From: Roseicyclus amphidinii
Lineage (GTDB): Bacteria > Pseudomonadota > Alphaproteobacteria > Rhodobacterales > Rhodobacteraceae
Length of the DNA stretch: 64,000 nt
Direction: 5' to 3'
NCBI RefSeq assembly: GCF_030163755.1
Contig: NZ_JASJOE010000011.1
Location: forward strand, 16,090-80,089
The notes under the pieces are model-generated. The model was given only the letters and a program-made list of their open reading frames with translations. It did no database searches and was not told where the DNA came from. Both the position numbers and the translations under genes were made by a program. Every line of letters begins with the position of its first letter. Positions within the stretch are counted from its first letter, which is position 1. This document shows positions 24,779 to 32,731 of this stretch, one piece after another.

Positions 24779-25810
24779 TCAGCGCCCGCCCGAGGCCAGC
24801 TTGTCGAGCTGCTCGAGGCGCGGGCGCAGCTTGGCCATGGCCGCGCGGTCGCCTTTTTCCACGGCCACATACCATTCGCCGCCCGGCGCGCGCAGGGCGG
24901 CGGCTTGCGCCCGCGCCTCGGCGGGCGTGGTGGCGAAGGCCCCGGCCCCTTTGCCCAGCCCCAGCGCGGTGTCGTCGCCCATGGCCTGCCCGATCGCGTG
25001 GAACAGGCGCAGCACGTTGGCGTCCCCGGTCTTTTCGGCCATCAGCTGCAGCGTGGCGGCCAGACCGTCGCCGTCCATGCCCGCCTGTTCGGCGATGACC
25101 TGGGCGGCCTGCCGGGCGCGGGCCTTGTTCGGCTCGAGCTGGTCGCCCCAGTCTTTCGCCAGCTGCGCGTTCATGGTCTGCGTGGCCTGCGCGAGATTGT
25201 CCTGCTCCTGCGCGAACAGGCCCTTGACATGGTCGGCGAAGGCCCCGGTCAGGGCCTTCATCGCGGCGGGGGGAACGCCCGCCTCGAAGCCGATGGCCTG
25301 CATGCGCTTGGCCAGATCGCCATCCCACTCGCCCTCGAAACCCTCGGGCTTTTCGATGGCGTAATCCTCGGCCTTTTCGGGCAGGCCGAAAAGCTCGCGG
25401 TTGGCCTTCATCCAGTCGGCCAGCTCCTGCCCTTCCTTGGGTCGCGTGACCAGGTCCTCGGGCTTGTGGCCAACGAGCTTCTGCGCGTGGCGCGCCATGT
25501 CGGCGGCCTTGCGCGCCGCCTCGGCCGGGTCATCGACGGTCAACCCGTTGGCCTTGAAGAACTGGCGGGTTTCCTCAGGCATGCCGTCGGCTTCCCACCA
25601 GCCGCGCTGGCCACCGCCCGCGACGGTGTCGGTTCCGCCGCCCGCAAGGGTGTCGGTCCCGCCGCCGGACACGGTGTCCGCGCCGCCACCAGCGACGGTG
25701 TCGCTGCCCGCGCCGCCCGCGCCGGTGTCGCCATTCGCGCCGCCCGCACCTCCATCCTCCGGGGACCAGGTGGGGCGGGTGAAAAGCTGCTCGTTCAGGG
25801 TCAGGTTCAT
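24779..25810 (-). CDS. Capsid scaffolding protein
   Basis: A 343-residue acidic helical protein with the usual scaffold layout: a flexible N-terminus, then charged helices (ADMARHAQKLVGHKPEDLVT, LADWMKANRELFGLPEKAED) and a basic C-terminus (MAKLRPRLEQLDKLASGG). Residues about 30-65 are a Gly/Thr/Asp repeat (AGGGADTVSGGGTDTLAGGG and further copies). The WMKANRELFGLPE motif recurs in scaffolds of T7-like and related phages. It guides capsid assembly and is then removed. It is followed by a strong terminator. Confidence 0.8.
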   Translation of the reverse strand: MNLTLNEQLFTRPTWSPEDGGAGGANGDTGAGGAGSDTVAGGGADTVSGGGTDTLAGGGTDTVAGGGQRGWWEADGMPEETRQFFKANGLTVDDPAEAARKAADMARHAQKLVGHKPEDLVTRPKEGQELADWMKANRELFGLPEKAEDYAIEKPEGFEGEWDGDLAKRMQAIGFEAGVPPAAMKALTGAFADHVKGLFAQEQDNLAQATQTMNAQLAKDWGDQLEPNKARARQAAQVIAEQAGMDGDGLAATLQLMAEKTGDANVLRLFHAIGQAMGDDTALGLGKGAGAFATTPAEARAQAAALRAPGGEWYVAVEKGDRAAMAKLRPRLEQLDKLASGGR

Positions 25811-26112
25811 TGCTCTTGCTCCATGGTTTCTTCAAGCTCGGTCGGGTCGATCTGCCCCAGGGCCAAGAGCTCGAGGGCCAGGGCGCGCCGCCCGGCCTCG
25901 ACGCCCAGCTGGTAGGGGGTCTTGTCTTCGACGACCGGAACGCGGTCGATCAGGTCCACGGTGGGCAGCTCGAGGATGCCGCCCAGCCGGATCAGGTCAT
26001 GTTTCAGCGCCGGGTCTTTCAGGAAGGCGCGCCGCCAGCGCGCGGCGAACTCGGCCGCGCGGCGGCGAAGCCCGAAGCGCGCGGCCAGGATCGAGGCGGG
26101 GGACCAGATCAT
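25807..26112 (-). CDS. Bbp19-like small phage protein
   Basis: A 101-residue protein fitting the Bbp19-type phage family: RAFLKDPALKHDLIRLGGIL, a variable middle, then TPYQLGVEAGRRALALELLA, where the EAGRRALALELL part is characteristic. The function of the family is unknown, though it is always found beside portal and scaffold genes. The stop overlaps the scaffold start by 4 bp, and the start overlaps the portal stop (ATGA), so it is translated with them. Confidence 0.65.
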   Translation of the reverse strand: MIWSPASILAARFGLRRRAAEFAARWRRAFLKDPALKHDLIRLGGILELPTVDLIDRVPVVEDKTPYQLGVEAGRRALALELLALGQIDPTELEETMEQEQ

Positions 26113-27764
26113 TGCGCCGGTGCCCCCATGCCGCCCGCGGCCCCCGCGGCCTGCGCCAGGTTGCGGACCACCTCGGCCCCCTGGCCTGCCATGGCCATGC
26201 CCTGCGCCGCCCCTTGCGCCTCGGCGCGTTCGCGGGTGAGCGCATCGGCTTGCTCGCGCGACCGCAGGATCGAGGCGGGCGCGCCGCGCGCCTCGTGCAG
26301 GGCCTCGATCAGGGCATCTTCGTCGATCCGGTCGGCCAGCCGCGGCTTCAGCCCGATCAGCGGGCTGATGTCGGCCAAGATGCGCATGATCGCAGCCCCC
26401 TCGGCCGAACGTTGCGCCATGGCCGCGGCCGACTGGTAGCTGACGTTCAGCGGCTGCTCCTCGGCCTCGGGCGGGGGCGGCGGGATCTGGCCGGCCTTGA
26501 CCAGGGCGGCGAAGCGGCGGGCGATCTTGGGGCGCAGGAACTCATGCTGCACCCGGCCGAGGTTCGGGGCCATCAGGCGCATCCGTTCTTCCTGGATTTC
26601 CATCGCCTCGAGCGGCGTCACGCCGGTGCGCCCGTGCAGGTTCATCAGCTGGCCGTAGAAGGCATCGTTGATCGCCGCGAATTTCTCGCGCTTCTCTTCG
26701 ATGGTCAGGCCGATGTTGCCATGGGCTTCGAGCTGCTGGACCATTTTCTGGCCCGCCGCGTTCACGCCGCCGTAGATGAAGGATCCGGGGCGCAGCTTGC
26801 CCGACAGCTCCCACACGTCGCGGTCGGGCACGAGCTTGGTTGGGTCGGCGGCATTCTGCGCCGCCCGGATCGTGGCCGCGTCCATCAGCTGCGCCGTGCG
26901 CGCCGAGGCGAGCGCCACGAAGCCCGGCCCGACGCCGCAGGTGAAGCCGGTTTCGACCTCCCAGCGGGGGATGTCGAAGGGCATTTCGTCGAAGCCCTTT
27001 TCCGAGATCAGCGCCTCGCCCTCTTCGCTGACGTAGCGCGACAGCCAGGCCTTGCCCTTCGCGCCCATCCGTCCCTTGATCCGGTCGGGGTTGCGCAGGA
27101 CGTGCTGGTAGAAGCGGAACTTGTGCGGATCGAGCTTGGCGGCGCGGTCCATGATCGCTTCGGGCAGGGGGCCGCGGCCGCGGAACATGTCGGCGGCGGC
27201 ATGGGCCGTGATGGTGAAGCGGCGCACGACCTCGGTGACCTCGCCCCAGGCGTCGATATCCCAGACCACTTCGGCCAGCGAGACGGTCACGTCCATGAAA
27301 CGCCGCCGCTCCAGGACCAGCTCGTCGTATTGCGCGCCGTTTCCGAAGCTGGCGATGTCGGAATAGAGCTGCACCGTGGCCGGGTAGAAGCTGGCCACCG
27401 ACGACCGGAAGGACGCCAGCACGCGGGCCGAGGCCGCGTCGAGCCATTCCTTCGTCGTCTTGTAGCGGTTCAGGTCGGGATCCTCGAAGGCCAGCCCCAT
27501 CCACTTGTTCGACGGGTTGTTCATCGTCCCGAAGAGGTTGGCCGCGAAATTCTGCTGGGCCATGATCGGCTGGCTGTTCAGCGGCTTCTCGAGGGTGCGG
27601 TCGCCGACCTCGCCATGGCCGAAGCCGCCCCGCTGGGGGCGGATCAGGCGGGCGATGTCGTTCCAGTCGGGCTCGAACCGAGCGCGCTCCTGGCGCAGCT
27701 CGTCCCAGCGGCGGATCGCAAGCTGGGCGCGGGGGTCTTTCTCCATGAGGCGGGACTGGTCCAT
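26109..27764 (-). CDS. Portal protein (head-tail connector)
   Basis: A 551-residue portal of the T7-like head-tail connector family. The N-terminus has RRWDELRQERARFEPDWNDI and FAANLFGTMNNPSNKWMGLA, the central part SIASFGNGAQYDELVLERR-type motifs, and the C-terminus PLEAMEIQEERMRLMAPNLG and RVQHEFLRPKIARRFAAL. These last are strongly conserved in podovirus portals. It forms the dodecameric DNA gate. The ATG at 27764 overlaps the preceding stop (TAATG), which fixes the start. The extreme C-terminus is Ala/Gln/Gly-rich. Confidence 0.9.
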   Translation of the reverse strand: MDQSRLMEKDPRAQLAIRRWDELRQERARFEPDWNDIARLIRPQRGGFGHGEVGDRTLEKPLNSQPIMAQQNFAANLFGTMNNPSNKWMGLAFEDPDLNRYKTTKEWLDAASARVLASFRSSVASFYPATVQLYSDIASFGNGAQYDELVLERRRFMDVTVSLAEVVWDIDAWGEVTEVVRRFTITAHAAADMFRGRGPLPEAIMDRAAKLDPHKFRFYQHVLRNPDRIKGRMGAKGKAWLSRYVSEEGEALISEKGFDEMPFDIPRWEVETGFTCGVGPGFVALASARTAQLMDAATIRAAQNAADPTKLVPDRDVWELSGKLRPGSFIYGGVNAAGQKMVQQLEAHGNIGLTIEEKREKFAAINDAFYGQLMNLHGRTGVTPLEAMEIQEERMRLMAPNLGRVQHEFLRPKIARRFAALVKAGQIPPPPPEAEEQPLNVSYQSAAAMAQRSAEGAAIMRILADISPLIGLKPRLADRIDEDALIEALHEARGAPASILRSREQADALTRERAEAQGAAQGMAMAGQGAEVVRNLAQAAGAAGGMGAPAQ

Positions 27765-27958
27765 TACTGGCCCCCGCCCATGGTGGCGCTGCCCGCGGGG
27801 ATGCCCACGGGGCTGGTCAGAACGTTGGCGGCGGCTCCGCTGCGCATGCGGCGGATGCGGGCCTCCATCGTGGCGCGGCGCGTGGCCTCGGCGTTGTCGG
27901 GGGCGGCGATGGCCTGGCGGGCGGGGGTGGGCATCTTGGGCTGGCGGAACATGCACAT
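27764..27958 (-). CDS. Small conserved phage protein preceding the portal
   Basis: A 64-residue protein, MCMFRQPKMPTPARQAIAAP, then EATRRATMEARIRRMRSGAA and NVLTSPVGIPAG. Short proteins with a Pro-rich N-terminus, an RR.A helix and a final LTSPxG motif are common just upstream of podovirus portal genes. Their role is unknown. The start may be the ATG at 27958 or the second Met at 27952. The stop overlaps the portal start. Confidence 0.6.
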   Translation of the reverse strand: MCMFRQPKMPTPARQAIAAPDNAEATRRATMEARIRRMRSGAAANVLTSPVGIPAGSATMGGGQ

Positions 27959-28001
27959 GGGGCGCGGTCCTTTCAGGGGCAGGGGTGACAGGGTCAGAGG
28001 G

Positions 28002-28499
28002 TCAGAGGGTCAGGGCGAAAAGCCGGAAGGTGTAGGCGCCGCCCCGGCCCGTGCCGGGAAGGTCGCATTGGTGGCTGAACCCGAAATGGGCCAGGAAGGC
28101 CGGGGCCGTCGGATGATCGGCCCAGCAGCGCGCCTCGACGCGGGAAATGCCGCCGTTCTGGCACGCCTCGAGGAAGAGGGGGCGGAACTGCACCGCCGCG
28201 CGCCCGATCGACCAGCGATGCTTGCGGTGATCGGATGCGAGAAACGCAACCTCGGCCAGGCCCGCCGTGCCGGTGTTGGCCAGCCCCGCCACGGCGAAGG
28301 GCCGCAGGCCGAGCGGCCCGCGACGGGCCAGCACCACGGTGGCAAGGTGCTGGCGGGCCACCGCATGCCAGTCGCCGAACAGGCCGAGGTAATGCTGCGG
28401 CGCGCCGCGCACCGCCTCGGCCTCGAGCCTGTCCCAGGGGTCCAGGTCGCGGAACACCGCGGCCGCCAGGTCAGGCTGGTAGGGCAGGAGCTCGATCAT
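28002..28499 (-). CDS. GNAT-like phage protein (T7 gp13/DUF2833-like)
   Basis: A 165-residue protein resembling acetyltransferase-fold proteins in the head region of podoviruses (T7 gp13 family). Visible segments are LRPFAVAGLANTGTAGLAEV, AFLASDHRKHRWSIGRAAVQ, then ARCWADHPTAPAFLAHFGF, which looks like the GNAT C-terminal half. The acetyl-CoA loop (Q/RxxGxG/A) is not clearly present, so it may have lost activity. In T7 gp13 is needed for full virion assembly. Homology is by pattern only. Confidence 0.55.
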   Translation of the reverse strand: MIELLPYQPDLAAAVFRDLDPWDRLEAEAVRGAPQHYLGLFGDWHAVARQHLATVVLARRGPLGLRPFAVAGLANTGTAGLAEVAFLASDHRKHRWSIGRAAVQFRPLFLEACQNGGISRVEARCWADHPTAPAFLAHFGFSHQCDLPGTGRGGAYTFRLFALTL

Positions 28500-28502
28500 G
28501 CG

Positions 28503-28772
28503 TCAGAGCCCGTCACAATCGAGGAGGCGCGCGCCCGGATCATCTGCGGCCCGCGCAAAAAAGAACGGGTTATCGCATTCGTCGAGCGCATCGGCCAAGA
28601 ATTTGGGCGAGACGTTGAAGACCGCGGCGGCCATGGCAACGGTTCTTTCGCCGAAGGGCTGGCAATAGAACCAGATTTCGACGCCCCGCACGAGGTCGGC
28701 GGCGTCGAAGCCAATCTCGCCTTCATCGGTGATTTCCTTGAAGGCGAAGATGTTTTCAGCATTGTGCGCCAT
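28503..28772 (-). CDS. Phage protein of unknown function
   Basis: An 89-residue protein, MAHNAENIFAFKEITDEGEI, with VRGVEIWFYCQPFGERTVAM and a C-terminal PKFLADALDECDNPFFF. I do not recognise a family. It lies in the accessory cluster between terminase and portal, directly after the Tad2-like gene and before the gp13-like gene, with 3-bp gaps. This cluster is a typical place for small host-interaction genes. Confidence 0.55.
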   Translation of the reverse strand: MAHNAENIFAFKEITDEGEIGFDAADLVRGVEIWFYCQPFGERTVAMAAAVFNVSPKFLADALDECDNPFFFARAADDPGARLLDCDGL

Positions 28773-28775
28773 CCC

Positions 28776-29312
28776 TCAGCCCTCCGCGTTCGGATGCACG
28801 ACGCACCAATCTTCGGCCAGCAGATCGGTCTGGCTGGCAAGCCAGCCGACGATGATCGTGCCGTCGGCCGCGCGCATGTCGATGTGCGGGGCAAGCTCGA
28901 TTTCCGCCTCGGGATCGTCCAGCTCGATGGCCCGCGCAGCGGCGGCATGCCCGCATTTTGCATGGCGCGCCTCAAAGGCCGAACCGGGCGTCAGCTTGAT
29001 CCACATGCCCTTGCCGTTCCAGCCCGCGCGCGCGACGCACGCCCCCATCTTGAGAGCCATGAGGGCATGGCCAAAGCTCATTTTACTGGTTGGCTGGTAG
29101 GCATTGACGAACACGCTTTCGGGCGACCACGACACGTACCCCGCATGGCTCGGGTGGTTGCTCGGGCCACCGTCTAGGTACTCGACCAGAAAGCCCGGAT
29201 CGCTGCCGTCTTGATCAGACGGCAGGGTCCACCCGCGGTAATCGTTGTATTCCTGCCGGGTCATCGGTCGGGCGAGGATGCGCTTGGTCCCGTAGAACGC
29301 CATCATGTCCAT
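28776..29312 (-). CDS. Tad2 (DUF2829)-like protein with an extra N-terminal domain
   Basis: A 178-residue two-part protein. Residues about 78-172 match DUF2829, the family of the Thoeris anti-defence protein Tad2: MSFGHALMALKMGACVARAG, WNGKGMWIKL, then HIDMRAADGT and GWLASQTDLLAEDW. Known Tad2 proteins bind and hold cyclic ADP-ribose-type signals made by Thoeris ThsB, which blocks the defence. Residues about 5-75 (YGTKRILARPMTRQEYNDYR, SHAGYVSWSP) are another phage motif often seen next to this family, here in one chain. About 30 extra residues split the Tad2 part in the middle. Whether this member binds a nucleotide signal is not known; some DUF2829 proteins may have other roles. Confidence 0.75.
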   Translation of the reverse strand: MDMMAFYGTKRILARPMTRQEYNDYRGWTLPSDQDGSDPGFLVEYLDGGPSNHPSHAGYVSWSPESVFVNAYQPTSKMSFGHALMALKMGACVARAGWNGKGMWIKLTPGSAFEARHAKCGHAAAARAIELDDPEAEIELAPHIDMRAADGTIIVGWLASQTDLLAEDWCVVHPNAEG

Positions 29313-29316
29313 GGGC

Positions 29317-29640
29317 TTAGCCCTCCGCTTTGAGCAGCTGGCGGCGCGCCGCGTTGGCCCAGTTTTTCAGCGCCAGCCGGATGATGGGCGAGGGGCTGCC
29401 CTCGATGCCGTGCATCCGGGCCGTGAAGGTCAGGGCCTTGCTTTTCGGCAGTTTCAGCTTGTGATCCTCGGTCAGGTCCAGCACCAGCGTGTCGATATGG
29501 GCGTCGGCCTTGGCGTCGATCAGCGCAATGGCCGCGCTGATCTTTTCGCGGTCGAGCTTGGGGGCGGCCTTGGCCTTGGCGGGGGCCTTGGCGGCGGGCG
29601 CGGCCTTGCGCGTGGTCTTGAATTCGGGCGTGGTTTCCAT
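29317..29640 (-). CDS. Phage protein with Lys/Ala-rich N-terminus, unknown function
   Basis: A 107-residue protein starting METTPEFKTTRKAAPAAKAP with a basic, Ala/Lys/Pro-rich N-terminal tail (about 35 residues). A folded region follows (KISAAIALIDAKADAHIDTL, RLALKNWANAARRQLLKAEG). The tail could bind DNA. ATG 29640, 5 bp after the terminase stop, is preferred because GGAG lies 8-9 nt upstream; an in-frame ATG at 29679 would overlap terL. Placement between terminase and accessory genes suggests a packaging or head role, not proven. Confidence 0.55.
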   Translation of the reverse strand: METTPEFKTTRKAAPAAKAPAKAKAAPKLDREKISAAIALIDAKADAHIDTLVLDLTEDHKLKLPKSKALTFTARMHGIEGSPSPIIRLALKNWANAARRQLLKAEG

Positions 29641-29644
29641 CGGG

Positions 29645-31405
29645 TCAGTCTCCGTAGGGGTTGTGGATGTCATGCGCATGGATCAGCCCCATGCGCTCGG
29701 GCGGCTGCGGACGGCGCGAAGCCGGGCCGGAGCGTTTCAGGGGGGCGGTGCCCGCGCTTGTGCCGTCGCCGCGCACCTGGCTCAGAAGCAGGTATTGCAG
29801 CGCGTCCATCACGTTGGCCTCGACCTTGGACTTGTCGGGGATTTTCCGCTTGTCGCCCGTCTGGTCGATGTCCTCGGCCCAGACGTAGCGGGCCTCAAAC
29901 CCGCGGATCAGCATGGTGCAGGACGGGTCGATCAGCAGGCCCGGCTCGCCGCGGTGGACCGGGGCTTCGAGCGCCGCGCGCACGGCTTCGAGGCGCGGCT
30001 GGATGCGGTTCGTGCCGATGCGCTGGGGCTTGATCGGCAGACCCGAGACCTGGCTGACGATCCGGTTCCAGGTCGCGTTTTCGGTCGCGGCCTGGCTGGC
30101 CCCGTGCTCGCCCGCCATGTCGCCCCAGCCCTGGCGCAGCTGGATGTGCCCGAAGCGCGGCCCGTCCAGCAGCTGGCCCAGCTCGAGGCCGAACTGCCGC
30201 GCCAGCAGGCGCTTCTTGGGGAACATCAGCTCGGCCAGGATGCGCCACTGGTGCGGCGGTTTCAGCTGGGCGATGACGGCCGCGCCCTTGAAGCCCTGGT
30301 CGAGCCCGACCAGCAAGGGCAGCTCGGCGATCACGGGTATGGTGGCGCGCGCGACGTGGATCTGCGGGTTGAGCTCTTCCTCGAAGACCGGGTCGCCGAC
30401 CCTCAGATAGGTGATCTGGTTGAAGACCAGGCGCTTGTTCAGGTCGCCGCGCCCGACCAGCCGGTTGGCGGCGATCTGCGCGTCGTAATACCCGGCTTTC
30501 AGGTTCTGCAGGTTTTCGCAGCCCGGCTGGCCGTAGCCAGGCTGGTTGAAGAACTCGATCTTGATCTCGACGCCCGCGCCCGCCTGGGCGTTGATGTCGG
30601 TCAGGATCTGGGTGCGGCGCTCTTCGTCGTGGAACAGCTCGAAGGTCCAGTTTTCCTCGTCGGGCGCGTTGAAGTCGCAGTCGATGCAGCCGATGTTGGT
30701 GGCGGCGCGGTCATACCCTTCGAAGTGCTTTTCGCCCGGCCAGCGTTTGATCCGGCCCAGGCCGACCGACAGGATCTCGACCGGCATGGTGTCGGCCTCG
30801 TTCAGGTCCAGGTCGACGGTCTGCAGGCCGCGCATCGAGGCGATCAGGTCATCGCCGAAGGCCATGAATTCGGCGATGAACTCGATCGGGCCGAAGCCGT
30901 CGTCGAATTCGATCCGATGCGTCACCGGATCCCCACGCCCGCCCGACCACTCGCCCCACCCCTTCGGGAAGGTTTCGAGATAGGATGGGATCGTGGTTGA
31001 CCACAGCTGCCGGTAGGTGTGGCGGCAGAAGATGACCTTGTAGCGCCGCACCCCGTCGATGGAGCTAGGCGGCATTTCGCGGGCGCGGCGCAGCTTGCGC
31101 CGCATCTTCGTGGTGGTCTTGCCGCTGCCCACCGGCCCCTGGATGCCGACGATGTCGGCGTCGGACCAGTAATAGGCCTCGGCGATCGGACCGGGAAAGC
31201 TGAGCTGCGTCAGATCGGGCTTGAACTCGGCGTCGGGCAGGTTAAGCTCGGCGATCAGTGCTTTCGCGCTCAGCCCTGCGATCTGCTCGTCGCTCGGCCC
31301 CCTGCTCGCCCCGGCCAGCACGGATCCCCCAGACCCCCCGGCTTCGAGCCCCAGGACGGGCTGCACCCCCCCACCCCCGTCGCGCTGTCCCGATGTCGCG
31401 CTCAT
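29645..31405 (-). CDS. terL: Terminase large subunit
   Basis: A 586-residue packaging motor. The ATPase part shows a Walker A motif GPVGSGKTTT (about residues 90-99), the adenine/coupling region FCRHTYRQLWSTTIPSY, and a Walker B-like TVDLDLNEAD (about 196-205). The C-terminal nuclease begins at LLVGLDQGFKGAAVIAQL with the metal-binding Asp. It cuts concatemeric DNA and drives it into the capsid. The start at 31405 overlaps the small upstream gene by 4 bp (ATGA). The first 50 residues are low-complexity Gly/Ser. Confidence 0.9.
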   Translation of the reverse strand: MSATSGQRDGGGGVQPVLGLEAGGSGGSVLAGASRGPSDEQIAGLSAKALIAELNLPDAEFKPDLTQLSFPGPIAEAYYWSDADIVGIQGPVGSGKTTTKMRRKLRRAREMPPSSIDGVRRYKVIFCRHTYRQLWSTTIPSYLETFPKGWGEWSGGRGDPVTHRIEFDDGFGPIEFIAEFMAFGDDLIASMRGLQTVDLDLNEADTMPVEILSVGLGRIKRWPGEKHFEGYDRAATNIGCIDCDFNAPDEENWTFELFHDEERRTQILTDINAQAGAGVEIKIEFFNQPGYGQPGCENLQNLKAGYYDAQIAANRLVGRGDLNKRLVFNQITYLRVGDPVFEEELNPQIHVARATIPVIAELPLLVGLDQGFKGAAVIAQLKPPHQWRILAELMFPKKRLLARQFGLELGQLLDGPRFGHIQLRQGWGDMAGEHGASQAATENATWNRIVSQVSGLPIKPQRIGTNRIQPRLEAVRAALEAPVHRGEPGLLIDPSCTMLIRGFEARYVWAEDIDQTGDKRKIPDKSKVEANVMDALQYLLLSQVRGDGTSAGTAPLKRSGPASRRPQPPERMGLIHAHDIHNPYGD

Positions 31406-31578
31406 TTTGCGGGGGCTCTCGAGGCCGAGATGATGAATGGGGTCGGAGAGAGGGGCCACGGGTCACGGCGTCGGGACCACCCCCCCCCGGTCAGCGCGCG
31501 CGCGGCCACCAGGCGACGGGGCGGGGTGCGTCCGACAAGCATGTGATTTCCAATCAACTGGTCCAGCGCCCTAAGCAT
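31402..31578 (-). CDS. Small phage protein, 58 residues, between the small and large terminase genes
   Basis: A short gene, MLRALDQLIGNHMLVGRTPP, then RRLVAARALTGGGWSRRRDP and a final FIISASRAPAK. ATG 31578 has a good AGGGGAA ribosome site 6 nt upstream. The gene begins inside the end of the preceding gene and stops on the terL start (ATGA), the spacing of coupled phage genes. Basic and unrecognised. It could be a chance frame, but the signals at both ends argue for translation. Confidence 0.45.
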   Translation of the reverse strand: MLRALDQLIGNHMLVGRTPPRRLVAARALTGGGWSRRRDPWPLSPTPFIISASRAPAK

Positions 31579-32308
31579 CTGTTTCCCCTGCATTTTCCTC
31601 GCCCGTCCGACTTGGCGCGGCATCGCCCGAGGTGGGCGACACGCCAAGCTCTTGATTTTCCACGGTTTCGGCATCCTGCGCCCGACGCCGCGCCGCGGCC
31701 TGCCAGGGCGCTTCTCCGGGCCGGTCGGGCGTCACGTCGCGCGCCTGGTGCGGCGCGGGCTGGCCGGGGTGGCTGGGGGCCATGGGCACCATCACGACGA
31801 GCTGGCGCGCCTGGTCGCCCTCGGGGCTGGCCTTGGGCGCGCCGTAGGGCAGGAGCGCCTCGGCCGCGCGCAGCTTCATGGCGTAGAGCCCCCTGAAGAG
31901 CTCGATCCGCGCCTCGGGCGTGGCCTGCCACGCGCCGTCCAGCTCCCGGTGGCGCTTGCCGTCCCAGATGATGTTGCGCGCCCCGTCGCCCGCCCAGGCC
32001 AGCACGCGCTCGGCCTCGATGATGGCCTCCTGCATCAGGTCGCTGTCGCCGCGCGCCATGCCCAGCATCTGGCCCAGGACTTCCTCGGGCATCCGGTAGC
32101 CGCGATGCGCCAGCCAGTCGCGCACCTGGCTCGACACCTTGCCCTTCGCGCCCTTGGGCCGCCCAGGGCCGCGCGCCTCGCCACCCTCGACCGTCTCCGG
32201 CACCTCGTCCGGCAGGAGCGTCAGCTGCCGCCGCAGCTCCCCGTCGCGCTGGATCCGCTCAGCCGCCGCCGCGGCCAGCGCCTGCGCCTCGCTGTCAGGC
32301 CCAGCCAT
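31571..32308 (-). CDS. Candidate terminase small subunit
   Basis: A 245-residue helical protein with a basic Gly/Pro/Lys-rich segment (GPGRPKGAKGKVSSQVRDWL) followed by RGYRMPEEVLGQMLGMARGD and ARIELFRGLYAMKLRAAEAL. The C-terminal 60 residues are disordered. It lies immediately upstream of the large terminase, where the DNA-recognition subunit usually sits, and immediately downstream of the repeat array at 32366-32627, which could be its binding site. There is no direct sequence match I can name. Confidence 0.5.
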   Translation of the reverse strand: MAGPDSEAQALAAAAAERIQRDGELRRQLTLLPDEVPETVEGGEARGPGRPKGAKGKVSSQVRDWLAHRGYRMPEEVLGQMLGMARGDSDLMQEAIIEAERVLAWAGDGARNIIWDGKRHRELDGAWQATPEARIELFRGLYAMKLRAAEALLPYGAPKASPEGDQARQLVVMVPMAPSHPGQPAPHQARDVTPDRPGEAPWQAAARRRAQDAETVENQELGVSPTSGDAAPSRTGEENAGETDA

Positions 32309-32731
32309 GGTTTTTCCCCGATTTTTTATTGCAGATCAGAGGCTTGGCCAGCGCGGCCAGCCAGCCACTACAGCCGCCACTACAGGCCCGGCGCGCTGTA
32401 GTGGCCGATGTAGTGGCAAAATCTCCTGATATCTCAAAGAGATAAGAGATTATCACTACATCACTACAGGAAAAGGTAAGGTCTCGCATGCGCGCGCGCG
32501 CATACACACACATACGAGCGAAATCGCTGTAGTGGTGTAGTGGTGTAGTGATTGCCGGGTAAGTCGTTGATCTAGCGGCACAATCTGCCACTACATCGCC
32601 CACTACAGTGTTTTTCGGGGTGTAGTGGCCGAACCCCCGCGCCCCAGGCCGAAAATGGCCCCGCGCCGCGCGAATGATGGCACAGAAATGGGGTGCGGGG
32701 AAAGCGGCGAATTTCGTGGGATCACAGGCCA
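32309..32731. other. Non-coding region with iteron-like heptamers, an AT palindrome and alternating purine-pyrimidine DNA
   Basis: No gene is seen. Besides the heptamer array it contains the palindrome TATCTC-AAA-GAGATA (32430-32444). It also contains a strictly alternating purine-pyrimidine tract (GCATGCGCGCGCGCGC and on to ACACACATACG, about 32486-32516), which can melt or adopt Z-form. Together with the repeats these are the ingredients of an iteron-type replication origin, or of a packaging or regulatory site. Confidence 0.6.
32366..32627. repeat. Array of 12 heptamers CACTACA/TGTAGTG in opposed clusters
   Basis: CACTACA (plus) starts at 32366, 32378, 32454, 32462, 32589 and 32601. Its complement TGTAGTG starts at 32397, 32409, 32528, 32536, 32544 and 32621. 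All 12 copies are exact. Within each cluster the spacing is exactly 12 or exactly 8 bp. The clusters alternate in direction (two forward, two reverse, two forward, three reverse, two forward, one reverse). This order is too regular to be chance. The binding protein is unknown; the helicase (32732-34567) and the terS-like protein flank it. Confidence 0.9.

Noticed and set aside
25610..25720. Gly/Thr/Asp repeats in the scaffold gene considered as a separate DNA repeat element
   Set aside because: They are in-frame codon repeats within the coding sequence of the scaffold N-terminus and need no other explanation.
25401..29177. Open plus-strand frame of 1258 codons opposite scaffold, portal and accessory genes
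   Set aside because: It spans several real minus-strand genes, has no ribosome site or domain, and reads as biased low-complexity sequence.
32366..32627. Heptamer array considered as a CRISPR array
   Set aside because: Units are only 7 bp, both directions alternate and spacers are 1-5 bp within clusters. No cas genes are present.
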